DNA of 64,000 nt from Xiphydria camelus (lineage: Eukaryota > Arthropoda > Insecta > Hymenoptera > Xiphydriidae): positions 5,652,001 through 5,716,000 of the forward strand of contig OY783195.1 in assembly GCA_963678675.1 (NCBI GenBank), written 5' to 3'. The position numbers and the translations under genes were made by a program. Below the pieces are notes generated by a model, which made no database searches, was not told where the DNA came from, and saw only the letters and a program-made list of their open reading frames with translations. Of this stretch, positions 13,077-23,443 are shown in pieces (within the stretch, counting starts at the first letter, position 1; every line of letters starts with the position of its first letter).

Positions 13077-13515
13077 AATACATGAAATCGTGTCGGAGCA
13101 ATTCCCTTTCTCTGTCTCACTCCTCGATAGTTCGAGCTCCCCTGCCATCGACGCCGTACGCGTATAAATGTTTCGCGCGACGCGAGAGCAAATATTCTCT
13201 CTTTGTTGATATATTTATTTCTCGATATCGTTAAGAGCCGTACTCGCGGCAAACGCATAACGCATCCTTGTAAGCTGTGACGGGATTCTCAACGCGACCG
13301 TCTGCGTGGAAGCTGAAAGACCGGTAAAAGTTCCATGAAAGCAAGATATGCCCGATCGCAATTCGCGTACGGACGTTGAGACCCCGACACAGCTTCTACA
13401 AGTACGGCATTTCGTTTCTTATTTCCAAGTGCTACCAATAACAAAAAAAAATAGAATATTTTTACAATATCGTTACATTATCATAATTCGTTGAAATAGT
13501 ATATACCTGTAGCAC

Positions 13516-13521
13516 TTTATT
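13516..13521 (-). terminator. Candidate poly(A) signal for SNX6
   Basis: Read on the - strand this is AATAAA, 46 nt beyond the SNX6 stop codon at 13567-13569. Confidence 0.55.
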
Positions 13522-13566
13522 TTCATGCAGAACATACGGGGTGATCGCGACTTTCGAAGCGCAGGA

Positions 13567-16179
13567 TCACTCTTCCCGTAAGACCGTCAGGCACTTTTTC
13601 AGCAATTCCGCGTGTGCCTGAAACGAATGGGACTCGTCGATAATATTATTCTCTCGCGACAAGCGAAAGGTGAGCCTAGCTCAAAAATCCTACCTTGGCG
13701 TGTTTTACTTCCAATTCGGTTAATTCTACGAGATTCTTCCTAAACGCCGCTACCCGTCTCGTCTTGAAATCCATCAACTCTGCAATAAAGCGACGGTGAA
13801 AGGCGAGAGCGATGTCGACGTACTTTTCGGAAGAGAGAGAAAAACCGAAAACACCTTCCTACCTTCTTTTCCCTTCTCCGACATCTGTTCAAACTTCTCA
13901 CAGGCCTCCGTCTGCGCTTGTTCTGCCTGCGAATGCGAGCAATTCGGCGTGTAATCGATGACACTAGGATTAATCGCGCGATTGAAAGAGCGAGCGCTAC
14001 ACGGATATCGCGCGTTCGTAAATGTTGAAACTGAGTTTCCTACATTCCGAATAACTACGAGCAAAATGGCGATGAGAAGCAATCGGGACGTTCTACGCAA
14101 AATGCAGTATCGAACGAATTACGTTCGTACGAAGATCATTGATAAGAATCGACACACGTGCGCGGTCATGCACTCGGGTCCGCGATAGCGAAAGCTTATA
14201 CGCATGCATACACACATACATACATATTTACAACGAAAATGAAATCATTTCAGGCGGGGAATCATGTACGACACGTATACGTGAAAGTCGACACACACAC
14301 ACACACACCTCTGCCACCTCCGATGCCTTTGGAAGCGGTAAAAATTAAACGTATTCATTAGAATTACTGGATCTCAATGTACGTTGATTAAATTAGCTGG
14401 CGAAAATTATGAATAGTACCCCCCTTGCCCCTCCAACGATTCCTCTCTCGATAAACGCCAACGATTGATCGTCACCGCGATCGACCGCGATGCACTTACC
14501 GCGTGAACGTCCTTATTCTTGGCCCGGGCTTTCTCGAGAGCGCGATTCGCCGTTTCGTAAGCGTGCAAAGCTTTCAATCGCCTGAAGAGCAATCTTTTTG
14601 CAGCAGCGGTATCCCTCATGTAGTATCGCAGCGTATCCGATAGCTTCAAATCCTCGTCGGATGCCACTCGACCCTCGACTTTCTGTAAAAAATAAAACCA
14701 ACGAATCAAATGGCGATAATCCTCAAAAGACTCGATCAGTGCGTCACGGATGGTCCTTCTTCGAGTGCGCGCGCCTTACCCTGAGCCTCTCGAACGTCTC
14801 AGCGATTTTGGTCAAGAACCTTTCCAACTTCCCCGTATCGGTAGTGGCCAACTGCAGAAGATTGGTCGATATCTTTATGTACGAATCGGCAACGTCCTTG
14901 TGCTTCGCGGTTTGACGATCGGCGCGAATCGTTGCTTCTTTCAGATTATTGTGATACTGCTGTAGGAACGTCATTTCTTGATCGAAAAAATCGTTCACAT
15001 CCTTCACCGTAGCCGACAAGTAATATTCGTCCGTCGTTTTCGAAAAGGACTTGACCAATCCACCAAACATTTCCATTTTGTTCTTCCCTAAAACGAACGG
15101 CAATTTTCAGACATGGACGCCATCTCGCAAAAGCGTATAATCCTTTGATACCTCTCACGCAAAGATCTTGATCGTACTCCAAAAACACGCTGAGATTATG
15201 GTCGTTCCGAAAGACCGGATGATGCGCCAATCTGGTCAAGAACATTTCGTGCATGGCCACGGTCTTTTTGAACGTGGCCAAATATTCTCTGTAAAGAAAA
15301 GAAAAGGATCGACGAGTCGTATCGGAGTGTGGTGATTTCCTTCGAGGAATCTGAGAAATTAATAGGAGCAAACTCTGTCTTACGCTTCTAATTCTTGTTT
15401 CATTTTGATGAACTCTTCCCGTGTCATCGTTCCTTCACCCTCCCCGAGTTTTTGCAGCTTCTCTCTGGACGCATCGAAATCCGGTCTCGGGGGTACCGGT
15501 GGAATCTTAGAAATTGTTGTACTTCCATCATTTTTGAGGACCGTGAAATACATATCAACGCGACAAAGGCGTTCAGTTGCCCATTACACATTACTCACGA
15601 TATAACCAGCATATTCCTCGTTCTCCTCGAATCGATCGTGCAACCAAACGAACTCTTCATGCTGTCTCACTACCAAAAAGTCTGACTTTTGGAATCCAGG
15701 CAACGTAGTATTGGTATGCACCGTGAATTTCACTTTGTCCTTCTCGCTGAGGGCATCTGATATGTCTACTTGCAACGACTCGTCGGACAAATCTACCGTA
15801 TCCGGTTGGACGGTCTATGCGAGAAAGGAGATCATAGAAAGTTACGATCCTTCGACATCGGCTAAGCTTTTATAGGGATACGATTACACCGGAATATTGC
15901 GAATAGTGTATTACGACACTGAAGAGCGATTCCAAGTGTTTCTCGAGTATCTTTCCATACCGTAACATATTCTACGGAATTGTGATGTACCTTTTTTTGA
16001 GGCGGATTACTTAAAATATCCGTCGCATCGCAAATCCCGTCCTGCAATAATTTTATTATACTTTATAAACGAAAGAACGCAAGGACAACTTTTTCATTCG
16101 AACAAAATTTCAATCCTTTGATCATCGTAATCGAATAGAAGCGGCTAGTAAATGTTATTATAGTTCCACCTACCATCAT
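13567..16179 (-). CDS. SNX6: Sorting nexin 6 (SNX-BAR, retromer-associated)
   Basis: Ten exons, in transcript order: 16174-16179, 15991-16041, 15599-15814, 15384-15505, 15152-15288, 14780-15087, 14500-14682, 13863-13926, 13694-13779 and 13567-13617. They total 407 codons plus stop, against about 406 aa for vertebrate SNX6. The first exon codes only for Met-Met. A PX domain occupies roughly residues 30-170 ([32 protein letters not shown]). It is followed by a linker ([19 protein letters not shown]) and a BAR coiled coil to the C-terminus ([20 protein letters not shown]). The family pairs with SNX1/2 and tubulates endosomes for retrograde transport to the Golgi. SNX5 and SNX32 are close relatives, but SNX6 fits the sequence best. 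It is tail-to-tail with dpr. Confidence 0.93.
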
Positions 16180-16492
16180 GGCGTTCAAAATAAACGTCTT
16201 CTCGGCACACACAGACGACTCTCACTGTCCAAACTGACGCGAAACTGTCAAACAGTCCTACGGTCGACGCCCACCGTGCGCGCCTTATCACCCGAGGATC
16301 GTTATACGCGTATCTCGAATGCACCGCCTCTGTCGTGGAATAATGTATTTACATGCGTGTACCGCACAAAGTAATTCTCACTACCCTATAAATCACATTT
16401 CGAATATTGCTGTGGCACCAAATGCGCGTCGACAAAATTCAAGGTGATTTTTCATGCCACTGCCATAATGCGGCAGTTAAATGCCGACGGTG

Positions 16493-16614
16493 GAGCACGA
16501 ACTTCCGGTGCGATAGTGGTTCTCTTATCGTGCAAAAGATATCACAACTTTACAACGCCAAAAGAAAACCTCTACACGAAAGGAGAACCACTACCGCACC
16601 GGAAGTTTGCGCTC
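16493..16614. mobile_element. Short foldback element
   Basis: CGAACTTCCGGTGCGATAGT near 16498 is mirrored by ACTACCGCACCGGAAGTTTG near 16590-16609. The arms are about 33 bp with a spacer of about 55 bp, and there is no coding capacity. Confidence 0.5.
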
Positions 16615-16866
16615 TAGGTTGTCCGGAGGTGTCGTTTGCACGATTAATATGAGCAGGTCTTTGGTGAACGAATATCTCCTCAGTCATCATGTTCTCCTGA
16701 TACCAGTGTCGACTTTCAACCTTTTTTTGGTAGTAGCGCTACTTAATCTATTGTAGAATTTAATTATAAAATTAAACTTCAAGAATACCTAGTGATCTCT
16801 GTGGCGGCCCGCCACCAGATGGCGCTGCCTTTCTCACTAGTGGTCGAACACGAGTACGTTTCTACA

Positions 16867-16874
16867 TATATAAG
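16867..16874 (+). promoter_or_regulatory. TATA box of ribozyme repeat copy 1
   Basis: TATATAAG lies 46 nt before the predicted cleavage site (after 16920). With the usual spacing of about 30 nt, transcription would begin around 16897-16900, just upstream of the ribozyme. The distal copy has the same box (63388-63395, - strand). Copy 2 has lost four bases here. Confidence 0.4.
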
Positions 16875-16913
16875 ACCGAAGCTGTTCGACAACCACGGAG
16901 GACAGAGCACACA

Positions 16914-16983
16914 GAGCGTCTAAGGCAGGAGTCGGCCTAGCCTTACTGACGAGTCCACAGGCCGACTCCGGGACGAAACGCTC
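16914..16983 (+). ncRNA. Hammerhead ribozyme (type III topology), copy 1
   Basis: All invariant elements are present. Stem III is GAGCG (16914-16918) with CGCUC (16979-16983). The cleavage triplet GUC ends at 16920. Stem I is UAAGGC (16921-16926) with GCCUUA (16940-16945), a closed hairpin. CUGACGA occupies 16946-16952. Stem II is GUCC (16953-16956) with GGAC (16971-16974), and GAAA is at 16975-16978. Stem III is the open helix. Loop 1 (16928-16938) and loop 2 (16959-16969) are perfectly complementary over 11 nt. The same 70 nt recur exactly at 17288-17357 and 63285-63354. Known hammerheads self-cleave 3' of GUC and process multimeric transcripts. Activity here is inferred from sequence alone. 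Confidence 0.85.
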
Positions 16984-17179
16984 CGCCGATAACATGGCGA
17001 TCGCTCTTTTCGCCAAATCTCTCTGGGCCATTTCGCCATCTAGGCAAATATCCTGTACTTATAATCAGATTTAGTTCTAGAGTTTAACGCCAGATGCCGC
17101 TAGAGCCTAAAAAATGTCGCGATTTTCAATGTTCAATTTTAAGATTTACCATTAGATGACACTACCGCCCAAAAATGTG

Positions 17180-17389
17180 TGGCGGCCCGCCACCAGATGG
17201 CGCTGCCTTTCTCACTAGTGGTCGAACACGAGTACGTTTCTACATAAGACCGAAGCTGTTCGACAACCACGGAGGACAGAGCACACAGAGCGTCTAAGGC
17301 AGGAGTCGGCCTAGCCTTACTGACGAGTCCACAGGCCGACTCCGGGACGAAACGCTCCGCCGATAACATGGCGATCGCTCTTTTCGCCA
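17180..17389 (+). mobile_element. Ribozyme-bearing terminal-type repeat, copy 2
   Basis: This is the direct-repeat partner of 16802-17015. It is near-identical except for a 4-bp deletion that reduces the TATATAAG box to ATAAG. It contains the same CTCF-like match (17190-17203) and hammerhead core. Cleavage at both ribozymes of a read-through transcript would release a 374-nt RNA (16921-17294). Confidence 0.6.
17288..17357 (+). ncRNA. Hammerhead ribozyme (type III topology), copy 2
   Basis: Identical in all 70 positions to 16914-16983: stem III GAGCG/CGCUC, GUC cleavage after 17294, closed stem I, CUGACGA, stem II GUCC/GGAC and GAAA. Its spacing from copy 1 (374 nt) would set the monomer length of a self-processed RNA. 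Confidence 0.85.
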
Positions 17390-18073
17390 AAAATGGTCGA
17401 ATTTCGAGCAAGCTATCAGGAAAATATCAAAACAGAGTTAGTGGCACCTTCGCGAGGACCTGTGTCTCAGTACAGGTCATTCACCTAAATAGCGAGCGGC
17501 CCAAACGTGCCAAGTCGCAAATACCGTGTCATGGTACATACAGCGGATGCTGCAAAATCGCATAGGTAGGGCATGAAAGAAGCTGGAGAAGTGCTTTGAT
17601 GCGATAGGACTAATTATTCAAATTTGATGCGCAGTATCGGATCGCGCCAAGATTTGTATCCACTGGGAGGCTAGTTGAAACGTTATCAGTCTCGTTATCG
17701 CGTTCATTCGAATCATATCGCAACTCCCTCATTATTATCAAGGACCGGAGAAGATTGCGTGTGACCGTATTGACACATTTCAAGGCATAATTATTGCAAA
17801 GAAATGGAATTGTACGACACAAGCTTACCAAAGGTATAAAAGCATCCATAAATTTGACGCCCCATGAGCTTATTTGCATGGCTATCACATTATTACCCTC
17901 ACCGATACTTTGTACATTCACCCTTTATGAAATAAAGCATTCGATCTTATTGTCTTAATAGCTTTTCCAAGATGAGTCGTCAACTCGATGGACCATGTCC
18001 AATTTGCTTTAACGATTAATAGTTAGTGAAAATTGCGGAGAACAGTTTTAAAACGAAAATTTTATATTCGTAG

Positions 18074-19013
18074 GAACACCCTCGGAATCTCATACCGGAG
18101 TTATGCAGACAGTTTTATAATTTGGGTTGGGTGACCGGTACAGGTGGCGGAATAACCATTAAAGATGGGTTAATATTTTATAGAAATTATATCTCGATAC
18201 ATATAGTGCAACAGTCTTTCTTACTTTTCTAAATGTCTCATTAAAACTATCGTTATTATATTATGTAGAACAAAAATTTATATCGCACCATCAGGCGTAC
18301 AGAAAGAGCGTATAGGTCCAGAAGATATGTTCGTGCAGGACATATCAGGCAGAGACTTAGAGCTGCCTCCGGCGAGTAAAAAACTAAAAAAGTCCCAGTG
18401 CACGCCGTTGTTCATGTGCGCGTATAGAGCAAGAAACGCGGGTGCCGTGATTCATACGCATTCCAAATTCGCAGTAATGGTCACGCTGTTGTGGCCCGGA
18501 AAAGAATTCAGGATTACCCATCAGGAAATGATTAAGGGTAATGTTAACGTGTGAAGTCAAATTGTCAGGACAAATGTTTCATCATCTCGATGGCGCATTA
18601 ACGACTGTCGATTTACACTGCAGGTATAAAGAACGAAAAAACGAATAGATATTATCGTTACGACGAAGAATTGGTAGTACCGATCATAGAAAATACACCC
18701 ATCGAGGAAGACCTGATGGAAAGCATGTCCCAAGCCATCCAAGATTATCCTGAAACGTGCGCGATATTGGTACGCCGACACGGGATATACGTTTGGGGTG
18801 ATACTTGGCAAAAAGCTAAAACGATGTATGGCTGTGATCGATGATCAACTGCGAATGGACCACGCGACGCGACTATGTTCTTTCAATGATTTAATTTTCA
18901 GAACAGAGTGTTACGATTACTTGTTCGATATTGCCGTGCAGATGAAAAAGCACGGTTTGGATCCAACGGCAACTCCGGACGAATACGAACTAAAGTATCA
19001 ATCAAAGAACTAA
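18074..19013 (+). CDS. APIP: Methylthioribulose-1-phosphate dehydratase (5' incomplete)
   Basis: Exons 18074-18168, 18269-18537, 18624-18825 and 18902-19013 join in phase and give 225 residues. This is a class II aldolase-fold enzyme of the methionine salvage pathway, dehydrating 5-methylthioribulose-1-phosphate in the cytosol (MtnB, called APIP in animals). Visible signatures are [10 protein letters not shown] near the N-terminus, the zinc-ligand motif HTHSK with a third His in RRHG, and [10 protein letters not shown] near the C-terminus. The N-terminal exon with the start codon is not located. The exon beginning [10 protein letters not shown] needs an upstream exon ending in phase 0. It is tail-to-tail with CWF19L1, 316 bp apart. 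Confidence 0.9.
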
Positions 19014-19329
19014 AATCTCTGAGGGAAGTATCGCGATCAACGCCTTGAATTAAAATCTCTACGTCCCATCGATGCACACCATTGTACATAGTTCGTTTCT
19101 CCTTTGCAAAGGTTGAATCTTACAATTGTAATTATCAAAGTGAAATATACAAATGTACATCAGCTTCACACGTGACAAAGTCAATCGCGGGTTCAAAATT
19201 CCGTCTCGATCTGACAAAAATGAGTTGCGACACGGAAATAGCGATCGTTATTTAAAATACCGCGTACGTTTCGTCGTGATTCTGACCCGCTGAGGAAGGT
19301 TCGCGTCTTTGCAATCGACATTCACAGTT

Positions 19330-21266
19330 TTACGATTCCAGGTCAAAGGGCTGAAATTGCTTACGAATTTTCTTCGCCAACTCAGTTTCCTCGTCTTTAC
19401 TCATTTGACAATCTCTCCAATCCGCTCGATCGTTTATATCCAATATTCTATCGCTGGCTAGTACTTCTCGACCGAATTGCAGCGGAAAGTCCTTCTCGAT
19501 CCTGTGAAACAGCATCTCTCCGGACGGTAGTTCCACGTAGAAATAAAGTGCTCCCGGTTGAACTATCTGATCCAGTCGCGAATGGGACGGGATTTCGTTG
19601 AGCTCCAAGTCGTTGCACTCCGCCATATCCTGTAACAAGTGATTCGCTCGAATCGTCTTTCGGGACATCGCCGGTTTAATGTTAACCGGAAGATCGAGCC
19701 TTACCATAAATGCTTCCTTCAACGCCGATGCTTGACTCTTGCGAACGGGAACTGCTTGCAGTTGGCAATGGGAGCTCTTGTAGTTTCTTTCGAAGAAAAC
19801 AGGCACGCTGTTCATACTTTCGTAATACCTCGCCACGGCCTTCTTGCCGAGATTCATTTCCTCCTCGACACTTTTCGGCAGAATCGATAAGCTTCGATGA
19901 TGAGTAATTGGTAGGATCAGAAAATGGTTCTCCACCAAGCCACCCTTGGCCAGGGCTATGTATACTTCCCTTCCGACCGAAATTACGAGATGTTTGGAGA
20001 CCTCGGGACTGGATAGACAAAACCAGCATTTTGTTCGATCGAACTCCTGTTTGGCTCTCTTATTCTGTCCTTCCACCCGTTGCATTCTCTTCCCGTCATC
20101 TTTGACATTCATATCGTAAAAGTACTGGGCATTAATCTCCGCTTTTCGACCAGACGGCTGAGAATCTATCGTGGTTGTCTTATACGGAGTCAGCGTTTCG
20201 TCGGTGGTTCTCATTGCCAAGTCGCTCAGGCGAGTACGATCGACCGGAGTCAAATTCAGAGCGTAAAGCCATTTTTTCTTGGTCACATTTCCCACGGAAG
20301 CCAGAGCGATGAACCTTGACGCGATCTCAATACCGTCTCCGTTGTGATTTTGATTCCTGAAGAAGACAAATCGAGCGTAACTTCGTGCAACTCGTCGTTT
20401 CGATCTTCGGTTCGACGTTTGAATCGTTCTCTTCATTCCCTGACGGAAATTTCTCTTTGCCACTGTTACAAAAAACTACCGAAAATCTGCCATTTCTTCG
20501 CAAGAGAGAGAGTGTTCCAATTTTTAAAGCTGGCAGAGTTTGGAGATATTTAGAAGAAATTTCTGTCGACTCAGAGGACACTGACGGAGAAAAATTTTCG
20601 TCAGGGATTGCGAAAATAACGAAACTCTTACCCGGAGGGGTGAACGTACCTGTAAGGCGGTCTCTCGTAGTGGATTCCTTCCAACGCGCAGGCATGATAT
20701 CTGGGTTTTATTTCAGCCGCCAGCCAAGCGATCAGCTTAGAGCCCTTGTAGTTTAATTTTGGTTCATTGGGGTCTGCATTTGTAACGTCCTTCGGCCATG
20801 GAGAGCTCAGTAATATGTCTACACCGCGAAAGCTCGGTTGGCCTTTCAAGCAGGCGTCCCTGACCGCCATGACGTCGCTTTCGTCGAACATGCAGAAGCT
20901 CGATGATTTCGCTTGATCGCACTCCACTCCGGAAATGTACGCTATTTTCAGCCCTGACGAGGAATTGTAAAGTCCGCGCCTACCGAGATACGTTAGATTC
21001 TGACATATTTCGCAGCCATCCGCGTTCGGATAATTGATCGCGTCGGCCTCTCTATTGGGGCCGATGATGTACGTCGGGACGGAAATACTTTTCATTCCAT
21101 TTTTATACGGCTCTAATTCCAAATTCTCCGCGCCGAAGAAATTTCCCACGCACAATAAAAAGTCGAAGGGTCCGCTTCTCTTGTTAATTGTATCCACTTT
21201 GTTAAATAAAAACTTGAAGCGTCCTTCTACATCACCGCAAATTAAAACTTTCTGTTTCTCCGACAT
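19330..21266 (-). CDS. CWF19L1: CWF19-like protein 1
   Basis: There are two exons, 20650-21266 and 19330-20356, with donor CAG|GTACGT and acceptor TTCTTCAG, giving 547 aa (human about 538). The N-terminal part (MSEKQKVLICGDVEGRF, FLLCVGNFFG) matches the metallophosphoesterase-like domain of this family. The second exon carries the CwfJ C-terminal domain 1, HIT-like (CWFCLSSPEVSKHLVISVG, ITHHRSL), followed by CwfJ C-terminal domain 2 (EVLASDRILDINDRADWRDC). Relatives of yeast Drn1 bind the lariat-debranching machinery and late spliceosomes. The start Met is followed directly by the conserved KVL.CGDVEG block, so the N-terminus looks complete. Confidence 0.93.
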
Positions 21267-21516
21267 TTTCTGTGCTTGTGACGATTTCCACCATCGATTG
21301 CAGCGTTAGATATTGCCTATTAATTTTGCGCAGGTTATAGTTACGTGATATATCTATGAAACCCTTGATTGTTAAGTAGTTAATTGAAATTGACTAGAGG
21401 CAATGCTGCGAGAAACCGTCATCTCACCCGGGCGTCCCTTATCAACACGATTTTTGCATACTCTTGCATGTCGTTCACCACGAGTCCGTATACCTAACTA
21501 GATTTCTCTATGTATG

Positions 21517-21734
21517 ACACCCGCGCTCACGGATCCTGTCGCTGGTGACTTTTTAAATGTTATTTTTAAACGTACTAAATAATGAACAATTGATTCTCAT
21601 GTCCTCATTATCTACGGTGGCGTCTACTCTCGTTAATGAAAGCTTGAGAATTATTAATCATTGGTTAGTAGGTACGTTTAAACATAATATTTAAAAAAAA
21701 AGTCACCAGGGACAGAATCCGTGAGCACGGGTGT
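21517..21734. mobile_element. MITE, family B (copy 1 of a back-to-back pair)
   Basis: The ends read ACACCCGCGCTCACGG and CCGTGAGCACGGGTGT. The body is two arms with CTGTCGCTGGTGACTTTTT and its complement. Other copies are at 21735-21935, 23838-24050 and 27702-27916, with diverged relatives at 41715-41888 and 45158-45531. The family inserts at TA, as shown by the copy at 27702. Confidence 0.7.
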
Positions 21735-21935
21735 ACACCCGGGGACACGGTATCTGTCGCTGGTGACTTTTTTTAAACGTACTAACCAATAATTAATAAT
21801 CCTCATGCTTTCATTAACGAGAGTAGACGCCACCGTAGCTAATGAGCGCATGAGAATTAATTATTCATTGGTTAGTACGTTTAAAAATAACGTTTAAAAA
21901 AAGTCACCAGCGACAGATGCCGTGTCCCTGGGTGT
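21735..21935. mobile_element. MITE, family B (copy 2 of a back-to-back pair)
   Basis: It begins exactly where the previous copy ends, so that GGGTGT and ACACCC abut and share one TA. The arms pair over almost the full 201 bp. It probably inserted at the TA created by the first copy. Confidence 0.7.
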
Positions 21936-22250
21936 ATACATACGTACATTCTCACTCGGTTCGCCTATGCCTTCCGCGACATCAGTGTGTGGGTTGCTAG
22001 TGTCGCGTACGCAACTAGACTCGATTCCGAATCGATAGAATCTTCGAGAGTTCTAGGATTTAAGGCGGTAAAACTCAAACGCCAAATTGTTCTGTATACT
22101 GGAAAATAACGTACGGGTGAACTCCCACGGAGCGTATCGAATATATTAGGGTACCGTCTACCACGAGATTTATAAACTTCCGGCCGCCGTGAGTTCGGTT
22201 CGCGAGGACTATCAACAGCCAGGTATAAACACCTTCTTCCGTTGGGGCGA

Positions 22251-22376
22251 CTGAGTTTTGGCGACTCGAGAAGACGTAAACGATATCGCGTAGCATTTTA
22301 GATTTATAAACAGCTGAGTTTTGGCGACTCGAGAATACGTAAACGATATCGCGTAACATTTCCGATTTATAAACAA
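22251..22376 (+). repeat. Two tandem 63-bp units
   Basis: Units 22251-22313 and 22314-22376 both start CTGAGTTTTGGCGACTCGAG and differ at only a few positions. No coding function is evident. Confidence 0.7.
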
Positions 22377-23443
22377 CTTCGCCAAATTCGCCCTTCCATG
22401 AAGTCACGTCACGAGTGTGTGAGTGCAGAATGGGAGGGAGAAAAACCGTTGAACAATCCGCGATTAGCGTTTTCGATTGGTGCCCTCCTCCGGCCGAGGG
22501 GCTGGGCTTACGCTACTAAAAAGGACGTTTCGACGCTCAATCGGGAGATCAATCTTCTCTATCTACGTTGTACAACGACTGAAATATACGGTGATCATCG
22601 AACCAGTTTCCTAGTCTTTTATTTTCTCGCTTTTCCCCGCATTTTCGAGCAGAGCGCCTTAGCGCTCCACGGGCCGGACCTGCCCTCTGGTTTCTACGAG
22701 GACTGCCAACGAGGACCGGCGTGGAACACAACACTAGCAATGTAGGAACTACTTTTCCTTGTGCGGTCAGTCATCCAGATCCAGTCCCGTACATTAATTA
22801 TTGGAGAACCCTCGACGAAACGTAAAATTATATTATATTTATCCACATGTATTTTTCCTTCCAATTGTATGCACATTTCAATAGAGAATTTCTCAATTAT
22901 GAAAGATAAGAAAGTTCATGTATATAGAGATAAGATTATTTAATATTTACTGTTATTTGTGAGATTCTCACGATGACATAAATTCGCGGTACTTCACTGA
23001 CTGCTTTACCGGACTCTCCCTGGTTCCAGAAGGGATACCAACGGCGAAAACAAAAGTTTTGTCGTATTTATGATAATCCCAATCTTTTTATTACATAGGA
23101 ATAACATTCTCTCGAATAGCGTTACGTATTCCTACAATGGACCTGTACACTGAGCAATAAGTTTTTCTGGATGACAACACTTCTTAAGGGAAATGTTACT
23201 TTCATTGCAGAAAGCCACGTGTTCGAGCACATGTTCGCGCGTCTAGGGATTATATATTTCTCGATCTGTCACTTTCGGACACTGTCGCGGATCACCATCC
23301 TCCAAATCACAGGGTATGTACGTACATATGTACATACATACACATACATATATGTACATACAGGGTCGGGACTTGGATATGCAACATAGCAATAACTGAA
23401 CAAGTCTAGAGAATTGTGCGACAGAGAGGTTATACAGTTACCA

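Larger units (their letters stand above)
11978..13566. other. dpr 3' UTR and convergent spacer to SNX6
   Basis: No coding exon is recognised. The interval is CpG-rich to about 12930, includes a CG dinucleotide run near 12704-12717, then becomes AT-rich. A + strand AATAAA (13071-13076) may end dpr transcripts. A - strand AATAAA (13516-13521) fits SNX6. Confidence 0.5.
16802..17015 (+). mobile_element. Ribozyme-bearing terminal-type repeat, copy 1
   Basis: The 214-bp unit starts TGGCGGCCCGCCAC and ends TTTTCGCCA, so it has TG...CA ends like an LTR. In order it carries a 14-nt match to the CTCF consensus (16812-16825), a TATATAAG box (16867-16874) and a hammerhead ribozyme (16914-16983). A near-identical unit follows at 17180-17389, with 164 bp between them. 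I found no clear target-site duplication, primer-binding site or polypurine tract, so the element class is open: retrozyme or other short terminal-repeat element, or a Penelope-type terminal repeat. Confidence 0.6.
16180..18073. other. Spacer between SNX6 and the MTRu-1-P dehydratase gene
   Basis: The two genes are head-to-head here. The interval holds a palindrome (16493-16614) and two direct copies of the ribozyme repeat (16802-17015 and 17180-17389). The 161 bp between the copies contain two short related motifs (about 17075-17116 and 17140-17178) with AGATG cores. The missing first exon of the dehydratase gene must lie in the right part. An ATG at 17972 is one candidate, but I could not join it in phase. 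Confidence 0.5.

Noticed and set aside
14286..14310. CA dinucleotide run
   Set aside because: Ordinary microsatellite with no further structure.
16979..17006. Type I hammerhead alternative using a hairpin after GAAA
   Set aside because: The stem III pairs would be broken next to the core, whereas the type III assignment gives perfect stems I, II and III.
20385..20756. Open frame on the + strand across the CWF19L1 intron
   Set aside because: It is antisense to a confident exon and intron and has no recognisable domain.
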